The notes below the pieces were generated by a model. That model did no database searches, was not told the origin of the DNA, and saw only the letters and a program-made list of their open reading frames with translations. 44,059 nucleotides of DNA from Gammaproteobacteria bacterium (GTDB taxonomy: Bacteria > Pseudomonadota > Gammaproteobacteria > Nitrosococcales > Methylophagaceae), in NCBI GenBank assembly GCA_029882915.1, contig JAOUJZ010000014.1:1-44059 (forward strand), given 5' to 3'. Below, in pieces: positions 8,742-16,326 of the stretch (position 1 is its first letter; each line of letters opens with the position of its first letter). Position numbers and translations under genes: made by a program.

Positions 8742-10067
8742 ATGCCTAAACAACAAAACAGCCTCACTCATAGTGATATTTTGCATATCGCTGTCCCAAT
8801 GATCATGGCTAACATATCCACCCCTCTTTTAGGCATGGTAGACACCGCTGTAGTAGGTCATCTTGAATCAGCACATTATCTCGGATCGGTTGCCATTGGC
8901 ACACTTATTTTCAGTTTCTTATTCTGGGGATTCGGTTTCTTACGGATGGCCACTACTGGTTTAACGGCACAAGCTCTCGGTAGTGGAAACCCTATTGAAT
9001 CACAGCAAGTTTTACAACAATCTTTATTATTGGCTGTTGTTATCGCTGCCATTATTTTGATCTTTCAACACCCTGTTTCTCTACTGTCTTTTTATTTTTT
9101 CGATAGCGGTGAACTAGTCAGTCAACATGCCAACATCTATTTTGACATTCGCATTTGGAGCGCCCCGGCCACCTTAATAAATTATGTCATCTTAGGTTGG
9201 TTAATTGGCAAAGAAGCAACCAGAGCAGCACTACTTATGGTATTACTCATCAATATAAGCAATATTATATTAGATATTATTCTGGTCAATATCATTGGCA
9301 TGAACGTAGACGGCGTTGCTCTCGCCTCGGTTATTTCGGAATACATGGGCTTGATGCTGGGTGTGACACTTCTTGTCCGTCACGGAATCAATCTGAAAAC
9401 CGTATTATTTCAGAATGATAATACGCTCAAAATAAACACCCAAAACTGGTTACATCTGCACAGTAATATTTTTATTCGTACTCTGTGTTTAATGTTTTGC
9501 TTTGCATTTTTCACTGCCCAAGGCGCAAAACAAGGCACTATTATTCTCGCTGCTAACGCCGTATTGTTAAATTTTATGACTTTAATGGCTTTTGTACTTG
9601 ATGGTTTTGCCAATGCCACTGAAGTCATCACTGGCAAAGCCATTGGAAAGCATAATAAAAAACAGCTCCGACAAGGACTATTATTGACCGGATACTGGTC
9701 ATTTATTATTGCCTGCTTGTGCAGCCTCAGTTATCTACTGTTCGGCTCTTACCTTATCACTTTATTAACAGATATCTCCGAGGTCACTGAAACCGCCAAT
9801 CATTATCTCATCTGGCTAATTATTGCACCGATTATTGCAGTGTGGAGTTATCTATTCGATGGCTTATTTGTGGGTGCTACACGAAGTGTCGAAATGCGTA
9901 ACACCATGCTTTTTGCCACCTTTTTCTGCTTTTTCCCTTCATGGTTTCTTTTACAACCATTGGGCAATCACGGTTTATGGTTGGCATTGCTCATCTTTCT
10001 AGCCTCAAGAGCTTTAGGTCAGGCCTTTTATTTACCTCGAATTCTGAGGCTCACTGTTAGGCCTTAA
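8742..10067 (+). CDS. MATE family efflux transporter (DinF-like)
   Basis: A 441-residue membrane protein with about twelve hydrophobic segments, of the multidrug and toxic compound extrusion family. The N-terminal helix region IAVPMIMANISTPLLGMVDT and the following VGHLESAHYLGSVAIG match the DinF branch; the halves of the protein are related as usual. Family members export organic cations or other compounds using a proton or sodium gradient; the substrate here is unknown. A TTG two codons upstream (8736) is an alternative start, but ATG at 8742 is preferred; no strong ribosome binding site is seen for either. It lies between the hppA terminator and the feo promoter, so it is probably a single-gene unit. 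Confidence 0.88.
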   Translation: MPKQQNSLTHSDILHIAVPMIMANISTPLLGMVDTAVVGHLESAHYLGSVAIGTLIFSFLFWGFGFLRMATTGLTAQALGSGNPIESQQVLQQSLLLAVVIAAIILIFQHPVSLLSFYFFDSGELVSQHANIYFDIRIWSAPATLINYVILGWLIGKEATRAALLMVLLINISNIILDIILVNIIGMNVDGVALASVISEYMGLMLGVTLLVRHGINLKTVLFQNDNTLKINTQNWLHLHSNIFIRTLCLMFCFAFFTAQGAKQGTIILAANAVLLNFMTLMAFVLDGFANATEVITGKAIGKHNKKQLRQGLLLTGYWSFIIACLCSLSYLLFGSYLITLLTDISEVTETANHYLIWLIIAPIIAVWSYLFDGLFVGATRSVEMRNTMLFATFFCFFPSWFLLQPLGNHGLWLALLIFLASRALGQAFYLPRILRLTVRP

Positions 10068-10086
10068 TAAATACCCCTATAAATAC

Positions 10087-10125
10087 TTGTGTTAATCTTT
10101 TAAAAACTATATGATAATCATTATC
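10087..10125 (+). promoter_or_regulatory. feoAB promoter overlapped by a Fur box
   Basis: TTGTGT (10087-10092) and TATGAT (10110-10115) are 17 bases apart. The GATAATCATTATC core at 10113-10125 is a perfect match to the Fur palindrome; 15 of 19 positions match over 10107-10125. Because it covers the -10 region, iron-loaded Fur should block RNA polymerase and repress feoAB when iron is sufficient. Confidence 0.8.
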
Positions 10126-10144
10126 ATTTAGATTTGAGAATGTA

Positions 10145-10378
10145 ATGACTACACTACAACGCTTATCCACCTTACAAGCTGGACAGTCCGCAATTGTTCA
10201 GGCTTTACATGTTGATACTGGCTTTCAGTATCGTCTGCACGCGTTAGGATTTCGTATCGGAAAAAAATTGGAATTGATACGGATCGCACCATTCAATGGG
10301 CCCCTACAACTGCGCATTGGAAATACTGAAGTTATGTTGCGTAAGCATGATGCCGATCAGATTGAGATATTAGTGTGA
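10145..10378 (+). CDS. feoA: Ferrous iron transport protein FeoA
   Basis: A 77-residue cytoplasmic SH3-like protein that assists the FeoB ferrous iron transporter. The sequence shows the FeoA pattern: a helix, then RLHALGFRIGKKLELIRIAPFNGPLQLRIGNTEVMLRKHDADQIEI, with the conserved hydrophobic strands and the LGFRxG turn. It is the first gene after the Fur-controlled promoter, and its stop codon overlaps the feoB start (GTGA), a sign of translational coupling. Confidence 0.95.
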   Translation: MTTLQRLSTLQAGQSAIVQALHVDTGFQYRLHALGFRIGKKLELIRIAPFNGPLQLRIGNTEVMLRKHDADQIEILV

Positions 10379-12162
10379 AACGCATTGCCCTAATCGGCAT
10401 GCCCAATGCCGGTAAATCCACCTTGTTTAATCGTATGAGTGGAGCCAACGCTAAAGTTGCTAACTGGCCTGGTGTGACCGTAGATTTACTTACTGCAAAA
10501 TTATTGCTTGCTGGCGAGATGACTGAACTGGTTGACCTACCAGGCATCTACGATCTTCACGGCTTTTCAGATGATGAACAGATCGTTCGCCATTTTTTAT
10601 GCAATAACACCATTGATCTGGTCTTAATCGTTGCCAATGCAAGTCAGGTTGACCGCCAACTATCGTTAGCATTACAACTACGTAGCTTGGGGCTACCTGC
10701 CGTATTATTGCTCAATATGTCAGATGAGGCCAAAAACCTTGGTATTACAATCAACACCGAACAGTTATCACAACAATTAGGCTACCCTACTGCCCTTATC
10801 AGTGCCAAATATGGTCAAGGCTACAGTGATGCTTATCGTTTGATTGAAACAAGCTTACAAAACAGCTCCCCCACTCCGGCACAAACACTAGAGCAAAACT
10901 TTGCTGTTGATCAGGAAATGGAAAATGAACTAGAAACCATAGTTCGTAATAGTGTCGATTTACCAACGCAAATCAGCCACCCATTGACAGAAAAACTAGA
11001 CAAGGTCATGTTACATCCCATACTCGGACTTCCCTTGTTTTTTGTCATTATGTATATGGTCTTTCAGACCATTTACACCTTAGGTGCGCCATTACAGGAT
11101 CTAGTGGCATGGTTACTGGAAGGTTTCCGTGATCTGATATTAGTTCCATTACTTTCAAGTCTTCCAGCGCTACTCTCAGACTTTCTAATAAATGGTGTAT
11201 TTGACGGCATCGCCACCGTTGCTTCTTTTGTGCCCGTTATTATCCTGTTTTTCCTAATGATGGCTGTTGTTGAAGATAGTGGTTATCTCTCACGTGCCGC
11301 CTTTTTAATGGATGCATTAATGACTCGTATGGGATTAGATGGGCGAAGTTTTGTCATGTTGTTGATGGGATTTGGCTGCAATGTTCCTGCATTGATGGGG
11401 ACGAGAACCATGCGTAGTCGTGGTTTACGATTACTTACCATGCTTGTGATTCCTTTCTCACTCTGTAGTGCTCGCTTGCAAGTGTTTGTATTTATGGCAA
11501 CCGCCTTATTTGCTCCAAGTCAGGCACCACTGGTTTTATTTAGTCTCTATATAATGAGTTTTGTGACTGTCATCATCACGGCATTATTATTTAAAGGTCG
11601 CTTTAACAGTCAAGAGCCTTTTGCTTTAGAGTTACCACCCTATCGCTTTCCAACTTCACGACAAATGTTTTTACGTGGCTGGCATGAAATCAGTCACTTC
11701 CTACACCGAGCAACCAAGTTCATCACTATCGGTGTTGTACTTGTCTGGATATTAACCAATATGCCTTATGGGGTAGAACCAGCCAGTTCAGCCAGTTGGT
11801 CAGGATGGATCGGTGACGTAATGTCCCCGATATTATCGCCAGCAGGAATCAACCCGGAACTGACTGTGGCACTGATTTTTGGTTTTGTTGCCAAAGAGAT
11901 AGTGATTGGTGCTTTAGCTGTTATTTATGGTCTGGAAGGCACCGCATTGATGCAAGGTATTGCCCAACAAATAGACTGGGTGCAAGCCTATAGTTTCATG
12001 CTATTCACCCTAATCTACACTCCTTGTCTATCCACCATCGCCACCCTGCGTGCAGAGGCTAAATCTGCCTGGTTTACAACATTGGCTCTGGTTTGGCCAA
12101 TGACCTTAGCCTGGAGTATCAGTGCCGGTTTCTATCAAATGGCTCGTTATTTAGGTTACTAA
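10375..12162 (+). CDS. feoB: Ferrous iron transporter FeoB (compact form)
   Basis: Inner-membrane ferrous iron importer with an N-terminal G domain. G1 is GMPNAGKST (8-16), G3 is DLPG (54-57), G4 is NMSD (114-117) and G5 SAK (143-145). After a helical linker the membrane part carries two gate motifs with the conserved cysteines, GFGCNVPA and IPFSLCSARLQVF. At 595 residues it is much shorter than E. coli FeoB (773) but within the compact group; all key motifs are present, so it is not a truncated pseudogene. It begins with GTG overlapping the feoA stop by four bases. No FeoC gene follows; a terminator comes directly after. Confidence 0.95.
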   Translation: MKRIALIGMPNAGKSTLFNRMSGANAKVANWPGVTVDLLTAKLLLAGEMTELVDLPGIYDLHGFSDDEQIVRHFLCNNTIDLVLIVANASQVDRQLSLALQLRSLGLPAVLLLNMSDEAKNLGITINTEQLSQQLGYPTALISAKYGQGYSDAYRLIETSLQNSSPTPAQTLEQNFAVDQEMENELETIVRNSVDLPTQISHPLTEKLDKVMLHPILGLPLFFVIMYMVFQTIYTLGAPLQDLVAWLLEGFRDLILVPLLSSLPALLSDFLINGVFDGIATVASFVPVIILFFLMMAVVEDSGYLSRAAFLMDALMTRMGLDGRSFVMLLMGFGCNVPALMGTRTMRSRGLRLLTMLVIPFSLCSARLQVFVFMATALFAPSQAPLVLFSLYIMSFVTVIITALLFKGRFNSQEPFALELPPYRFPTSRQMFLRGWHEISHFLHRATKFITIGVVLVWILTNMPYGVEPASSASWSGWIGDVMSPILSPAGINPELTVALIFGFVAKEIVIGALAVIYGLEGTALMQGIAQQIDWVQAYSFMLFTLIYTPCLSTIATLRAEAKSAWFTTLALVWPMTLAWSISAGFYQMARYLGY

Positions 12163-12179
12163 CGACTTTATTCCATATT

Positions 12180-12220
12180 AAAAAGGCGCCTAGCACTATG
12201 TTTAGCTAGACGCCTTTTAT
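12180..12220. terminator. Two-way terminator between feoB and the microprotein genes
   Basis: An 11-bp stem with one mismatch (12184-12194 with 12205-12215) is flanked by A residues on the left and TTTT on the right, so it can end feoAB on the plus strand and the converging small gene on the minus strand. Confidence 0.82.
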
Positions 12221-12238
12221 GTATGGTGATTATGGGCT

Positions 12239-12439
12239 TTAAATCGGGTCGTCGCTACCCCATGAAGTAGCTGATCCTCGTCGATCTTTACCTGAGCGAC
12301 GGTCTTCCTTATCTAACTCAAACCTAAGCATTTCACGCTGATCTTTACCAGAACGGCGTTCACCCTTTCGTCGGTCATCTTTTCCAGTATGATGCCAGTG
12401 CCCTTCTTCTGCCATTAAACTATGCTTTGAATCACTCAT
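12239..12439 (-). CDS. Arg/Asp-rich microprotein, copy 1 (unknown function)
   Basis: A 66-residue, highly charged protein with no hydrophobic segment. The start is placed at the internal ATG at 12439 because a strong AGGGGGAT ribosome binding site precedes it; an ATG ten codons upstream at 12469 has none. The core is DDRRKGERRSGKDQREM followed by a second DRRSGKDRRG unit, so the RRSGKD block is repeated within the protein. The neighbouring gene at 12545-12718 encodes a clearly related protein, which argues that both are real. I do not recognise a characterised family. Low-complexity charged makeup suggests a disordered protein that may bind nucleic acid or another protein, but that is speculation. 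Confidence 0.72.
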   Translation of the reverse strand: MSDSKHSLMAEEGHWHHTGKDDRRKGERRSGKDQREMLRFELDKEDRRSGKDRRGSATSWGSDDPI

Positions 12440-12467
12440 CGTCAGATCCCCCTTTCTTCCATGATTC

Positions 12468-12497
12468 AAATTACCCTCATCATGCTACTACTGTCAA
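12468..12497 (-). promoter_or_regulatory. Possible promoter for microprotein copy 1
   Basis: A perfect TTGACA (-35, minus strand at 12492-12497) stands 18 bases from TAATTT (12468-12473), a poor -10. It lies in the gap between the two microprotein genes and would give copy 1 its own transcript. Confidence 0.3.
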
Positions 12498-12544
12498 CTT
12501 TCTACTAGTAAATTAAACCCTTGTTTTTATGAGTATAAGTGCAT

Positions 12545-12718
12545 TCAAAAACCAGATAATACACTGTTCGTTGCGACTCTTCTTTCTTGTCTTCTTCGTG
12601 TAGATGAACGACGGTCATCGCCATCCGGTTCAGAACGCTTCATCTCACGTTGATCCTGACCTGAACGTCGTTGCGCCTTGCGGCGATCATTTTCTGGGTC
12701 TGTGTAATTCCCTCTCAT
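12545..12718 (-). CDS. Arg/Asp-rich microprotein, copy 2 (unknown function)
   Basis: A 57-residue open frame starting at ATG 12718 with a near-perfect AAGGAG ribosome binding site. It aligns without gaps to the neighbouring gene over about 35 residues: DRRKAQRRSGQDQREM here against DRRKGERRSGKDQREM there, followed in both by a second DRRS block. The C-terminal part is richer in arginine (TRRRQERR). It lies 42 bases after the pseudouridine synthase gene on the same strand. No known function is recognised. The shared motif, two good ribosome binding sites and tandem order support a duplicated gene pair rather than chance frames. Confidence 0.75.
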   Translation of the reverse strand: MRGNYTDPENDRRKAQRRSGQDQREMKRSEPDGDDRRSSTRRRQERRVATNSVLSGF

Positions 12719-12760
12719 AGACTATTTCTCCTTCTAAGCCCAATCACGAACCTACCCCCA

Positions 12761-13621
12761 CTACTGTGCATGTGTCAACGACTCAATTAAAACGTTGAAC
12801 TCTTTTCTGGTATGTGAATAAGGGCATTCAAATGCTAAATAATAGGCCATAAGTTGTAAGTCTTCCTTATCCCCTTCAATGCCGTGTAAGCGGTCTCCTA
12901 CAACAGGAAATCCAATTTCAGAAATATGGCGTCTTATTTGGTGTTTTCGACCTGTTTCAATAGTGACTTCAAGTAGTGACCGATCCCGTTCTCCATCATA
13001 GTTAATTAAAGAAAAATAGCTTACTGCTGAACGCCCATCTATGTCTGTGTCTACACGTACGGGATTGTCCAATGTGGCTTCATCGCTAAACTTGCCGTGC
13101 ACAATGATCCGATAATGTTTATCAACTCGTCGCTGTTGAAAGAGTCTGGATAACGCTGCCGCGGCACCTTTCTCATGGCCAATGATTATCAAGCCATTGG
13201 CAGCACGATCAAGCCGATGTACGACAAAACTGACACGTTGGGGTTTCAGATGTTGTTCTGCCCAACGTGTAATCGTACAGTGATCACCCCACTTTGAGCC
13301 TTGAGACAACATGCCATAGGGTTTATTCCAAACGCTATATCGACCTTCATCTGCTATCAATTCCGGTTCTGGTGGTACCCTATCAAGCACTGTGATGTCA
13401 TAGTAAATATGTAATGTTTCACCGACTTTCAGTGTTTTTTTTGCCCGACGAAGGCGTTGTGTTTTTTTACCTTTAGACAGCCAAACTGCACCTTTTTGCA
13501 TTACCTGCTTGACCATTTGCTTTGACAATCCTGTTTCAGCTGCTAACAAGTCCACAGCCACCGCATCAACAGAACTTTTAATTTCAATATGTTTTTCAAA
13601 TCTAGATGGAATATCAGACAT
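12761..13621 (-). CDS. RluA-family RNA pseudouridine synthase
   Basis: Converts specific uridines in rRNA or tRNA to pseudouridine. An N-terminal S4-like RNA-binding region (about residues 20-80, rich in lysine) is followed by the catalytic domain: WNKPYGMLSQGS, then VVHRLDRAANGL with the catalytic aspartate (D138 counting from the ATG at 13621), and RKHQIRRHISEIGFPVVGD near the C-terminus. The usual HRLDxxTSG reads HRLDRAANG, a mild variation. A GTG four codons upstream (13633) is an alternative start. Which RNA position is modified cannot be told; it is not a close match to RluC or RluD by length (about 286 residues). Confidence 0.88.
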   Translation of the reverse strand: MSDIPSRFEKHIEIKSSVDAVAVDLLAAETGLSKQMVKQVMQKGAVWLSKGKKTQRLRRAKKTLKVGETLHIYYDITVLDRVPPEPELIADEGRYSVWNKPYGMLSQGSKWGDHCTITRWAEQHLKPQRVSFVVHRLDRAANGLIIIGHEKGAAAALSRLFQQRRVDKHYRIIVHGKFSDEATLDNPVRVDTDIDGRSAVSYFSLINYDGERDRSLLEVTIETGRKHQIRRHISEIGFPVVGDRLHGIEGDKEDLQLMAYYLAFECPYSHTRKEFNVLIESLTHAQ

Positions 13622-13676
13622 TTTATGATTCACTACTAATGGCGTAGAATTACACTTATTTAACCGGAAGTTGCTT

Positions 13677-14135
13677 ATGTTTATACATTATCTTCAATAT
13701 AGTTGCCTTACTTTCGTTATCGTTCTTTTCGCCGCGACTACATCCGCAGATGTCTATAAATGGGTAGATAAAGATGGACAAACTCACTACTCACAACAAG
13801 CGCCTAGTAATCAACAGGCTGATCTGATTAAAACACCGCCACCGCCAACTATCGGCCCAACTGAAGCCCAACAACAAATTGATGCGCTGATAGAGCAACA
13901 AAAAGAAAACGATCAAGCCGCCACAGAAAAACGTAATCAAGCCCGGCAAGAGGCTGAAAAAATAGCACAGAAAAAAGAAAATTGCCGTATTGCCCAACAG
14001 AATCTGCAACAATATATGGATAACCCTGGCAGACGAATTGTAGATGAAGATGGCAATGTAACTCGTCTACCAGAAGAAGAACGACAACAAAAAATCAAAC
14101 AATTACATATAGACGTTAAAGAATATTGCCAATAA
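13677..14135 (+). CDS. DUF4124 domain-containing exported protein
   Basis: A hydrophobic N-terminal segment ending ...AATTSADVYKWV looks like a signal peptide with cleavage near the ADV boundary, so the protein is probably periplasmic. The mature start VYKWVDKDGQTHYSQQAP is the DUF4124 signature. The rest (about 65-150) is glutamine/glutamate-rich and predicted helical, with three cysteines (one early in the hydrophobic segment, two in the tail). The ATG at 13677 is chosen over TTG at 13671 because GGAAG lies six bases upstream. Function of the family is not established; such proteins are often near peptidoglycan or envelope genes. It is followed ten bases later by the tautomerase gene. Confidence 0.85.
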   Translation: MFIHYLQYSCLTFVIVLFAATTSADVYKWVDKDGQTHYSQQAPSNQQADLIKTPPPPTIGPTEAQQQIDALIEQQKENDQAATEKRNQARQEAEKIAQKKENCRIAQQNLQQYMDNPGRRIVDEDGNVTRLPEEERQQKIKQLHIDVKEYCQ

Positions 14136-14145
14136 GGAGTCAATC

Positions 14146-14481
14146 ATGCCCTATTTAAATATTGTGACCAATCAAACTATTTCTGATGAAGCAGCATTAT
14201 TAAAAGCTGCAAGCCAGACTGTGTCCAAGGCGGCAGGCAAACCAGAAAACTATGTCATGGTTGCCGTCGAGGCCAAAGCTAATATGATGATGTCCGGCAG
14301 TGATGAACCCACTGCATTTCTGGATTACCGGGCTCTAGGACTACCATCTGATCGCACAGCCTTTTCAGATGTTTTATGTACATTAATCAACGATCATCTT
14401 GGCATTGCTGGCGATCGTATATATATCAGCATGACGGATTCAGAAAGACAGAACTGGGGATGGAACCACAGCACTTTCTAA
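14146..14481 (+). CDS. MIF-like tautomerase family protein
   Basis: A 111-residue protein whose mature N-terminus would be proline (MPYLNIVTN), the catalytic residue of the tautomerase/MIF superfamily after removal of Met. The segments YVMVAVEAKANMMMSGSDEPTA and the C-terminal RIYISMTDSERQNWGWN resemble macrophage migration inhibitory factor-like phenylpyruvate tautomerases. A clean AAGGAG ribosome binding site precedes the ATG. The substrate in bacteria is uncertain. It probably shares a transcript with the DUF4124 gene ten bases upstream. Confidence 0.85.
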   Translation: MPYLNIVTNQTISDEAALLKAASQTVSKAAGKPENYVMVAVEAKANMMMSGSDEPTAFLDYRALGLPSDRTAFSDVLCTLINDHLGIAGDRIYISMTDSERQNWGWNHSTF

Positions 14482-14504
14482 ATTTAAATCACTATGGCCA
14501 TTGC

Positions 14505-14530
14505 TTGTCTCCGCCTGTGCGCGGAGACAA
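14505..14530. other. Perfect 10-bp hairpin between tautomerase gene and proS
   Basis: TTGTCTCCGC (14505-14514) and GCGGAGACAA (14521-14530) form a perfect stem with a CTGTGC loop. No T-tract follows in either direction, so it is not a standard intrinsic terminator. It lies 57 bases before the proS start and could be a processing site, a Rho-assisted end or a leader structure. Confidence 0.6.
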
Positions 14531-14586
14531 ATATATTCCAAATTTAACGTTACAACAAAAATTAACAACAGGATTACATCCAACTA

Positions 14587-16305
14587 ATGCGTACCTCACA
14601 ACTGCTTATTTCTACTTTAAAAGAAACACCGGCTGATGCCGAAGTTATCAGCCACCAGCTCATGCTTCGTGCAGGTCTGATTCGTCGTCTTGCCTCTGGT
14701 CTATACACTTGGTTGCCCATGGGCTTAAAAGTATTGCGTAAAACCGAAACTATCATTCGTGAGGAAATGGCGCGTGCTGGCGCACAGGAATTATTAATGC
14801 CTTCAGTGCAGCCTGCTGAACTGTGGCAGGAAAGTGAACGTTGGGAAAAGTACGGCCCCGAATTACTTCGCATTACCGATCGTCATAACCGTGAGTTCTG
14901 TTATGGTCCGACCCATGAAGAAGTCATTACCGATTTGGTCAGGCAGGAAATTCGCAGCTACAAACAACTGCCAATCACTTTCTACCAGATTCAAACTAAA
15001 TTCCGGGATGAGATACGTCCACGTTTTGGACTGATGCGTGCCCGTGAGTTTTTGATGAAAGACGCCTATTCTTTCCATCTTGATCAAGACTCATTACAAC
15101 AAACCTACGACGATATGTTCGCTGCTTATTCACGTATTTTTGAACGTATTGGCCTCGATTTTCGTCCTGTTCAAGCTGATACTGGCAGTATTGGTGGTAA
15201 TCAATCTCATGAGTTTCATGTTTTGGCCAGTTCTGGTGAAGATGCGATTGCGTTTAGTGATAGCAGTCAATATGCAGCCAATGTTGAATTAGCCGAAGCT
15301 GTTGCACCTGCAGGCGATCGTCCAGTTGCTACAGCAACCATGCAATCGATTGACACACCTGAACAACACACTATTGAGCAAATCAGTGAGTTTCTCAATG
15401 TACCTGCTACACAATGTCTAAAAACATTATTAGTTGAAGGCGTAGAAGAAGGGTCAGTGGTCGCATTAGTCATTCGTGGTGATCATGACCTCAATGAAAT
15501 TAAAGCTGAAAAACACCCTGCTGTTGCATCACCTCTGACCTTTGTTACTCCGGAACAGGTTTCTGAAACCTGTGGTGCGAATATCGGTTCAATTGGCCCC
15601 GTCGGTTTAACGATCCCTGTTATTGTCGACCGTACAGCTGCCCATGTTGCTGATTTTGTCTGTGGTGCCAATGAAAACGAAAAACATTTGATTGGTGTTA
15701 ACTGGGGGCGTGATTTACCAGAACCAGAGATTGCCGATTTGCGTAATGTCGTTGCAGGTGACCCGAGTCCAGATGGTCAGGGTACTTTAGATATTGCTCG
15801 TGGTATCGAAGTCGGCCATATCTTCCAGCTTGGTGATAACTACAGCAGTAAACTCAATGCCAATGTCCTTGCTGAAACCGGCAAGTCACAAATTCTTACC
15901 ATGGGCTGTTATGGTATTGGTGTATCACGCGTTGTTGCTGCCGCTATTGAACAAAATCACGATGATAGTGGTATCGTCTGGCCATTAGCCATAGCTCCAT
16001 TCCAGATTGTGTTAGTACCCATCAATGCTCATAAATCAGCTCGTTTACGTGAAGCAGCAGAAACACTGTACTCACAATTAACTGAAGCCGGTTTTGATAT
16101 TCTGTTTGATGATCGAGGTCTGCGACCTGGGGTTGCTTTTGCTGATATGGATCTCATCGGTATTCCACACCGCCTGATATTAGGTGAGCGTGGTTTAGAC
16201 AGCGGTATGATTGAATACAAATCCCGGGCTGATGGTGAAGGTGACGAATTCCCAATTGCTGACGTGATTGAAGAACTCAATAAACGACTGACAACCAGCA
16301 AATAG
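14587..16305 (+). CDS. proS: Prolyl-tRNA synthetase
   Basis: Charges tRNA-Pro with proline in the cytoplasm. Its 572 residues equal the E. coli length and the bacterial architecture is complete: class II motif 1 region (about 30-80), GPTHEE at 108-112, motif 2 [20 protein letters not shown] at about 144-163, an inserted editing domain (about 225-400, starting after the QSHEFHV segment), motif 3 [13 protein letters not shown], and the anticodon-binding domain from about residue 470. The editing domain removes alanine wrongly attached to tRNA-Pro. The start matches the conserved MRTSQLL beginning. The fumarase gene follows after 21 bases. Confidence 0.97.
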   Translation: MRTSQLLISTLKETPADAEVISHQLMLRAGLIRRLASGLYTWLPMGLKVLRKTETIIREEMARAGAQELLMPSVQPAELWQESERWEKYGPELLRITDRHNREFCYGPTHEEVITDLVRQEIRSYKQLPITFYQIQTKFRDEIRPRFGLMRAREFLMKDAYSFHLDQDSLQQTYDDMFAAYSRIFERIGLDFRPVQADTGSIGGNQSHEFHVLASSGEDAIAFSDSSQYAANVELAEAVAPAGDRPVATATMQSIDTPEQHTIEQISEFLNVPATQCLKTLLVEGVEEGSVVALVIRGDHDLNEIKAEKHPAVASPLTFVTPEQVSETCGANIGSIGPVGLTIPVIVDRTAAHVADFVCGANENEKHLIGVNWGRDLPEPEIADLRNVVAGDPSPDGQGTLDIARGIEVGHIFQLGDNYSSKLNANVLAETGKSQILTMGCYGIGVSRVVAAAIEQNHDDSGIVWPLAIAPFQIVLVPINAHKSARLREAAETLYSQLTEAGFDILFDDRGLRPGVAFADMDLIGIPHRLILGERGLDSGMIEYKSRADGEGDEFPIADVIEELNKRLTTSK

Positions 16306-16326
16306 GACAGTGAAGGTTCAGGCGAT

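Noticed and set aside
14376-14636. 86-codon plus-strand frame crossing the tautomerase end and proS start
   Set aside because: It overlaps two clear genes in other frames and includes the hairpin at 14505-14530; shadow frame.
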